Origin: Stutzerimonas stutzeri
GTDB lineage: Bacteria > Pseudomonadota > Gammaproteobacteria > Pseudomonadales > Pseudomonadaceae
Assembly (NCBI RefSeq): GCF_024448715.1
Contig: NZ_JAMOHZ010000005.1
Location: forward strand, 62,001 to 126,000
Reading direction: 5' to 3'
DNA: 64,000 nt
The translations under genes were made by a program, and so were the position numbers. Position 1 is the stretch's first letter. Each line of letters begins with the position of its first letter. The notes beneath the pieces were generated by a model. That model ran no database searches and had not been told where the DNA came from. It saw only the letters and a list, made by a program, of their open reading frames with translations. This document shows positions 59,189 through 64,000 of the stretch, in pieces.

Positions 59189-59370
59189 TTGTCCAGACGC
59201 TCATCCACTTCCAAGGTGCGGGCTTCGCTTTCCAGCATCACCGGGATGCCATCACGCACCGGAAAAGCCATTCCGTCGGCTTTGCAGATCAATTCGAATT
59301 TGTCTTCAGTCAGCTTCAGCGGACCCTTACAGAGTGGGCAAGCGAGAATATCGAGGAGTTTGGTATCCAT
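59185..59370 (-). CDS. Trm112-family zinc-ribbon-like protein (YcaR)
   Basis: This 61-aa protein ([20 protein letters not shown]) has one Cys pair and one later Cys ([21 protein letters not shown]), the Trm112/YcaR fold. It lies between lpxK and kdsB as in other gammaproteobacteria. Its partner is unknown. Confidence 0.9.
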   Translation of the reverse strand: MDTKLLDILACPLCKGPLKLTEDKFELICKADGMAFPVRDGIPVMLESEARTLEVDERLDK

Positions 59371-59416
59371 GCGCGGTCCTTGGATGCAGCCGACTGCACC
59401 TGGCAGATCGAGCGGC

Positions 59417-60421
59417 TTAGGGGTGTTCGGGCAGCAGTCGGTCCAGCTGGGCGTCGAACCAGGTAACAAACGCAGCCGAAGGCTCGGCTTGCACCTGCAG
59501 ATAGCACCAACCCGGGAGCGCAAATGCCCGGCATTTGACCGCATCCTTTTCAGTCATTACCAGCGGTAGCGCGGGGCTGAAGCTCAGCTGCTCGGGGCTA
59601 TAGCGGGCATGATCGGCGAAGGGGTGCGGGATCGGTCGCCAGTGTAGCGCCTCGAGCGTAGTGAAGAAACGCTGCGGATTACCGATCCCGGCGACCGCAT
59701 GCAGCTGCTGGCCTGGCGGAAAATGGTCGAGCGGCCAGTCCTGCCCACTGACCAGCTCTATCAACCTTGACGGTTGCAAGGCGAAGGAATAGCCGAATGC
59801 GCTGTCGGCAGAAGCGCCGTTGAGCAGCACCGCATCGACTGACTGTAAGCGATCAACAGGTTCACGCAACGGACCGGCGGGCAGGCAGCGACCGTTACCC
59901 AATCCACGTGCCGCATCGATGAGCACCAGTTCGAGGTCTCGAGCAAGCCGGTAATGCTGCAATCCGTCATCCGAAAGGATTAGATCGAGCGACTCGCTCT
60001 TGAGCAATTCACGAACCGCGCGCTCGCGGTCCGGATCGATCATCATCGGCACACCGGTCCGCCGAGCGATCAGCAACGGCTCGTCGCCCGTCTCCGCTGC
60101 CGAATGCTCTGGCGACACACGCCAGGGATACGAAGGAGGTGTGGCGCCGTAGCCCCGACTGACCACGCCGACCTTCAAGCCACGCTGGCGGCAGTGCTCG
60201 ATCAGCCAGAGGATCAACGGGGTTTTCCCCGTTCCGCCAACGGTGATATTGCCCACTACCACAACAGGTACTGGAGCCCGGTAGCTATCAACGTTGCCAC
60301 TGACGAATTTGCTCCGTCTGGCGTTGACTACGCGCCGATAGAGCATCTCAAGCGGAGCGAGCAAAGCCAGCGCTGGATGCCCCTTATACCAGGCTCGCTG
60401 TAGACGGTCGGCAAAGGACAT
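59417..60421 (-). CDS. lpxK: LpxK, tetraacyldisaccharide 4'-kinase
   Basis: LpxK (334 aa) phosphorylates lipid A precursor at the inner membrane. The P-loop [12 protein letters not shown] is at about 55-67; [19 protein letters not shown] is typical. It begins at the exbD stop (one base overlap). Confidence 0.95.
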   Translation of the reverse strand: MSFADRLQRAWYKGHPALALLAPLEMLYRRVVNARRSKFVSGNVDSYRAPVPVVVVGNITVGGTGKTPLILWLIEHCRQRGLKVGVVSRGYGATPPSYPWRVSPEHSAAETGDEPLLIARRTGVPMMIDPDRERAVRELLKSESLDLILSDDGLQHYRLARDLELVLIDAARGLGNGRCLPAGPLREPVDRLQSVDAVLLNGASADSAFGYSFALQPSRLIELVSGQDWPLDHFPPGQQLHAVAGIGNPQRFFTTLEALHWRPIPHPFADHARYSPEQLSFSPALPLVMTEKDAVKCRAFALPGWCYLQVQAEPSAAFVTWFDAQLDRLLPEHP

Positions 60422-60849
60422 CAGGGCTCCGGCTGGGCCTCGACAGTGGTGATACGCAAATGAGCAAAGCCCAGCTTGCCAGCAGCATCCATCGCGGTGA
60501 TCACCGCTTGATGCGGCGTCTTGCCGTCTGCGCTGATGATCATCGGCAGGCTGGTGTCACCGCCAGACTCCTTGCTGAGCGCGGCCATCAAAGTGTTCAG
60601 ATCATGCTTGATCAACGCTTTGCCGTTGAGGCTGAAGCTGCCGTCGACGTCGATAACCACTTCCAACCGTTTCTTCTCGACTTCTTGCGGCGGCATACCG
60701 CTGGCCGCTTCCGGCAGATCGACCTGAAGCTGGGTCTCGCGGGTGAAGGTAGTAGTGACAACAAAGAACAGTAGCAGAATGAACACCACGTCGATCAACG
60801 GGGCCAGGCCGATATCGACGTTCTCCCGCGCCTTACGACGAAACTTCAC
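60421..60849 (-). CDS. ExbD/TolR family protein
   Basis: This 142-aa protein has one membrane helix with the proton-carrying Asp ([19 protein letters not shown]) and a periplasmic domain. It forms a motor with the ExbB/TolQ-like partner. The GTG overlaps the partner's stop. Its energised substrate here is unknown; the lpxK neighbourhood suggests an envelope role. Confidence 0.93.
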   Translation of the reverse strand: MKFRRKARENVDIGLAPLIDVVFILLLFFVVTTTFTRETQLQVDLPEAASGMPPQEVEKKRLEVVIDVDGSFSLNGKALIKHDLNTLMAALSKESGGDTSLPMIISADGKTPHQAVITAMDAAGKLGFAHLRITTVEAQPEP

Positions 60850-61478
60850 GCCTTGCCCTCACCCAGATCGACGTCACGGTCGCCCTGCACCACCTCGACC
60901 AGCTTGATCGCCTCTTGCTCCATACCGACCACCAGTTCTTCGACACGGCGCAGCAGGAAGCGGTGGAAGAACAACGCTGGGATGCCGACCATCAGACCGG
61001 CGGCAGTAGTGATCAGCGCCTTGGAAATACCGGCCGCGAGCAAAGGCGCGTTAGCCATACCGGAGCCCATGAAGGCGCTGAAAATCTCGATCATCCCGAG
61101 CACTGTGCCCAGAAGCCCGAGCAGTGGCGCGATACCGGCGATGGTACCCAGCGCATTGAGATAGCGCTCCAGGTCATGCACGACCCGCGCTGCGGCTTCC
61201 TCGATGCACTCCTTCATGATTTCCCGGCCATGCTTGGAATTGGCCAGACCTGCGGCCAGGATTTCACCGAGCGGCGAATCCGCGCGCAGCTCCTTGAGCT
61301 TTTGGTTGCTGAGCTTTTTGTCCTTGATCCATTTCCACACCTGTCCAAGCAGATGCGGCGGGGTCACGCGGCTTGGCCGCAGCGTCCATAACCGTTCGGC
61401 AACGATGCCGGCAGCAGCGATGGAACACAAAATGATTGGCAGCATTATCCAGCCACCCGCTTTAACCAGCTCCCACAC
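60846..61478 (-). CDS. MotA/TolQ/ExbB proton channel protein
   Basis: This 210-aa protein has three helices; the channel signatures LGTIAGIAPLLGLLGTVLGMIEIF and GISKALITTAAGLMVGIPALFFHRFL are clear. It starts at GTG (MWELVKAGGWIMLPI) behind GGGGGAT. It pairs with the ExbD/TolR protein that follows. Confidence 0.94.
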   Translation of the reverse strand: MWELVKAGGWIMLPIILCSIAAAGIVAERLWTLRPSRVTPPHLLGQVWKWIKDKKLSNQKLKELRADSPLGEILAAGLANSKHGREIMKECIEEAAARVVHDLERYLNALGTIAGIAPLLGLLGTVLGMIEIFSAFMGSGMANAPLLAAGISKALITTAAGLMVGIPALFFHRFLLRRVEELVVGMEQEAIKLVEVVQGDRDVDLGEGKA

Positions 61479-61549
61479 GAGATGAATCCCCCTCGAAAAA
61501 GTGGCGCCACTCTAGCATAGGGGCGCTAAACCGCTGACGGCCTCTGTTC

Positions 61550-63775
61550 TCATTTTTCCCGCCAGAATCGACGTTCGGCGCGCAGTCCCCGAACCGGCTC
61601 AAAACGCCCAAGAGCGATCCGCATGGCGCCCTGCTCCGCCGTGTCGTAGAGCTTCGCGCCGGAGGCCTGCAGACGTCGCACTACATCAGGGTGTGGATGA
61701 CCAAAGGGATTGTGCAGGCTGCGTGAAACAAGCGCACCACTGGCTCCGACCGCTTCGATGAACGCTGTCGATGACGAACTACGACTGCCATGATGAGGCA
61801 CCAACAGCCATTGCGCATTAACCGCCAGGTTGCTCTCCAGCAACGCCTGTTCGGCCGACACATCGATGTCCCCGGTGAGCAACAGGCGTTCGCCGGCTGC
61901 CTCGACCAAGAGCACGCAAGAAGATTGATTGCCATCTCGAGGGTGCGACCATCGCCATAGAGTGAAGCGCACCTGATCCCATTCCCAGCCCTCTCCGGAC
62001 CGGCATGATTCGGCGCCCAACGAGGCAGGCAGCCGTTTCGGCTCGCCGCTGAGCACTCGTGGCGCCGGCATTAGGCGATTGATGGCCTCGGCGCCACCAG
62101 CGTGATCGCTATCGGCATGACTGAGGATCATCATGTCCAGATCGGCCAGCCCCAGCGTGCGCAATGAGGGAAACACGACCCGCTCACCGATATCGAAGTC
62201 GCCATAGCGCGGCCCTGCGTCATACAGCAACGCATGCTCACGTGTACGCACCAAGACCGCCAATCCCTGGCCAACGTCGAATATCCAGACCTCTGCCTGT
62301 CCCGCCGTCTGCTTTTGTACCGGTGGAAACAAAAGCGGTGCGAGTAGCACCAGCCCCAGGGCCCGGAACGGCACGCCGGGCGGCAAAAGAACGAGCACCA
62401 TGCCCAGCGCCACCACACACCATCCCCACAGCGGTAAGGATGCTGGCAGCCAGGCAGGTTGCCAATCAGCAAGCCATTGCAACCCCTCGAAAAGAATCGC
62501 TAATAGTCCGCCAGCCAGCCATAACAACAATTCACCAACTTCCGAAAGCCATAGCAGCGAGGTGCCAAGCAGTGACAGCGGCACAATCAGTACACTAACC
62601 AGCGGCACTGCAAACAGGTTGGCGATTGGCCCGCTCAGGCTCACCGGCAAGCCAAGCGCAAGCAACACCGGCAGTAGGCCGAGCGCCATGCTCCATTGCG
62701 CACGACCCAGCGTTTGCCACCAAGACCAGCTACCCAATCGACCCCGGAAGATCAGTGCGAGCAATCCAACCGCTGAGAACGACAACCAGAAACCCGATTG
62801 CAGGCTCACCAGGGGATCGATCAGCAGGACGCCGTTAAGCGCCATCAGCAGCGGCATCCATACACCGAGATGTCGAAAGCGCAATCGCCACATGAGTACC
62901 AGCGCGACCATCATGCAAGCGCGCTGGACCGGCACTTCGAAGCCCGCCAGCCAACCGTATCCAAGCGCGCCAACCAGAGCGAGGCCACACGCCCAAGGTA
63001 GCCAGGCGACCCGTGGCGGCCAAATACCCCAGCGCGCCATCAGCGCGACCAAGCCATAAAGCAAACCGGCCAGCATTCCGACATGCTGACCCGAGATCAC
63101 CATCAGATGCACGGTGCCGGTGTCCTGCAGGATCCGCCAATCGGACGTCGACAGGCCACTGTCGTCCCCCACTACCAGCGCTGCGATGGCGCCCGAGCGT
63201 CCATGGGCGTCAACCTCCATCAAGCGTTGTCGCAACCGATCACGCCACGCCTGCTCCCCCGCCGCGATCGACACCCGCTCGCCCGCCTTGATCGTGCCAC
63301 TGGCGCCGATTCGGCGAGCCAGAAGCCAAGCCTCGTAATCGAACGGATGCGGGTTGACCAAGCCTCGCGGCCTTTTTAGCTTGGCGGCGAGCCGCCATCG
63401 CTCCCCCGCCTGCATGACAGGCCCGCCGTACCAGGCCAGGCGCATCCGCGAAGGCAAGCCGGTGTGCCTGGACGAGATATCTTCCAGCTCGAATCGCACC
63501 ACACCGTCACGAATGTCAGGCAGTCCGGTTACTCGCCCCTCAAGCCAGAAGGTGCGTCCGTCGAGCTCCGTCGGAAGGCGGTCATCCATGGCCCAGTGAG
63601 CGCTTAAGCAGGCCCAGCCAAACCCTAGGCAAAGAAATCCGATCGCCCGATAGCGAAACGGCAGCAATGCCAGGCCCACTGTAAATATGAACGGCAGCGC
63701 CGATAACGGCGGCAGTTGCGGTAGGAAGCGCAGCAGTAGAAGGCCTGCTGCCAGCGCCAGCATCGCTGTACGCAT
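61550..63775 (-). CDS. comEC: ComEC/Rec2 DNA uptake channel
   Basis: ComEC (741 aa) carries transforming DNA across the inner membrane. It has N-terminal segments and a DUF4131 domain (about 1-180), the Competence domain with LMVISGQHVGMLAGLLYGLV (about 225-490, about ten helices in all) and a C-terminal metallo-beta-lactamase domain with SHADSDHAGG at about 550, the likely nuclease part. It is full length, in line with natural competence of P. stutzeri. Confidence 0.94.
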   Translation of the reverse strand: MRTAMLALAAGLLLLRFLPQLPPLSALPFIFTVGLALLPFRYRAIGFLCLGFGWACLSAHWAMDDRLPTELDGRTFWLEGRVTGLPDIRDGVVRFELEDISSRHTGLPSRMRLAWYGGPVMQAGERWRLAAKLKRPRGLVNPHPFDYEAWLLARRIGASGTIKAGERVSIAAGEQAWRDRLRQRLMEVDAHGRSGAIAALVVGDDSGLSTSDWRILQDTGTVHLMVISGQHVGMLAGLLYGLVALMARWGIWPPRVAWLPWACGLALVGALGYGWLAGFEVPVQRACMMVALVLMWRLRFRHLGVWMPLLMALNGVLLIDPLVSLQSGFWLSFSAVGLLALIFRGRLGSWSWWQTLGRAQWSMALGLLPVLLALGLPVSLSGPIANLFAVPLVSVLIVPLSLLGTSLLWLSEVGELLLWLAGGLLAILFEGLQWLADWQPAWLPASLPLWGWCVVALGMVLVLLPPGVPFRALGLVLLAPLLFPPVQKQTAGQAEVWIFDVGQGLAVLVRTREHALLYDAGPRYGDFDIGERVVFPSLRTLGLADLDMMILSHADSDHAGGAEAINRLMPAPRVLSGEPKRLPASLGAESCRSGEGWEWDQVRFTLWRWSHPRDGNQSSCVLLVEAAGERLLLTGDIDVSAEQALLESNLAVNAQWLLVPHHGSRSSSSTAFIEAVGASGALVSRSLHNPFGHPHPDVVRRLQASGAKLYDTAEQGAMRIALGRFEPVRGLRAERRFWREK

Positions 63776-63953
63776 TACGTGGATTCCTTTCCAAACGATG
63801 GTACGACCCGCCGAGCAGCTGATGCGTGTTCTCTGCGGCCCTTACCGACATCCTATCGGCGGTCGCAGTGTAGAATTTATGTCACAAAGTCATCTCAGCG
63901 CCGGGTCTCGTTTCAGGCATAATCGGCGCGCTTCAGCCCGCCAGAGAACCTTC
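63776..63953. promoter_or_regulatory. Divergent gap comEC / DUF2062 gene
   Basis: A 178-nt gap. A CATAAT -10-like box at 63918-63923 may serve the DUF2062 gene; no good -35 is seen at the right distance. Confidence 0.35.
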
Positions 63954-64000
63954 ATGCCGCGTCGTTTTTTCAAACGCTACATGCCGCACCCCGATCGCAT
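63954..64000 (+). CDS. DUF2062 protein (first 15 codons, cut by window edge)
   Basis: The frame begins MPRRFFKRYMPHPDRI and runs off the right edge. This N-terminus and its place next to comEC match the DUF2062 membrane protein of pseudomonads (PA2985 in PAO1). A GAGAACC lies upstream as a weak ribosome site. Confidence 0.7.
   Translation, partial: MPRRFFKRYMPHPDR

Overview
The window reads as core chromosome of a Pseudomonas-type gammaproteobacterium, most likely the P. stutzeri group (Stutzerimonas). The evidence is the high G+C, the protein sequences, the Pseudomonas-style gene orders (fliE to flhF; etfAB/etfDH to rgsA to tatD-pilZ-holB-tmk-mltG-pabC-fabF-acpP-fabG-fabD-plsX-rpmF-yceD; maf-sppA-gph-rluC/rne-murB-ptpA-kdsB-lpxK-exbD-exbB-comEC) and intergenic GGTGGGC..GCCCACC repeats. 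The species is an inference. I found no tRNA, rRNA, prophage, insertion sequence or CRISPR array.

Region 1 (1-19376) is a flagellar block, almost all on the minus strand. Read 5'->3' it runs fliE-F-G-H-I-J, hsbA-hsbR-hptB (phosphorelay and partner switch linking motility and biofilm), fliK, fliL-M-N-O-P-Q-R-flhB, then flhA and the start of flhF, which is cut by the window edge. A periplasmic Cu/Zn superoxide dismutase (sodC) and a cluster of REP-like repeats sit in opposite orientation between flhB and flhA. Sequences matching sigma-54 (RpoN) promoters lie before fliE and fliL (perfect matches), fliK (good), and hsbA and flhA (weaker). The regulators fleQ-fleS-fleR, which usually precede fliE, are absent here.

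Region 2 (19600-30730) is mixed metabolic and accessory material: a BenE-type transporter, an SDR and an MDR oxidoreductase, pyrF, a 55-residue DUF2897 membrane protein, a membrane CHASE4-PAS-GGDEF-EAL c-di-GMP protein, a proline-rich lipoprotein, a MocR-type regulator, a DUF4398 lipoprotein coupled to an OmpA-like lipoprotein, and a periplasmic solute-binding-like protein.

Region 3 (30800-40900) carries electron-transfer flavoprotein genes etfBA divergent from etfDH. They share a PsrA-type fatty-acid operator placed between two good sigma-70 promoters. Then come DUF1285 and DUF4823 proteins, a TetR regulator, a class V aminotransferase, a compact sRNA gene matching RgsA in position and form, an AroP-like permease, tatD and pilZ.

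Region 4 (40900-53130) is a minus-strand chain joining DNA replication (holB), dTMP synthesis (tmk), cell-wall processing (mltG), folate (pabC) and fatty-acid and phospholipid synthesis (fabF, acpP, fabG, fabD, plsX, with rpmF and yceD). It is followed by maf (plus strand), sppA, a phosphoglycolate-phosphatase-like gene and rluC. Many of these genes overlap by GTGA and are probably translationally coupled.

Region 5 (53130-64000) begins with rne, which has its own promoter and a leader of about 490 nt (rne-II type). Convergent to it are murB, ptpA, kdsB, a Trm112-like zinc protein, lpxK, exbD, exbB and comEC, and the window ends in the first codons of a DUF2062 gene.

I see no clearly new multi-gene system. 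The best leads are regulatory: the rne leader, the rgsA locus, the shared etf operator, the sigma-54 promoter set and the sodC/REP island.
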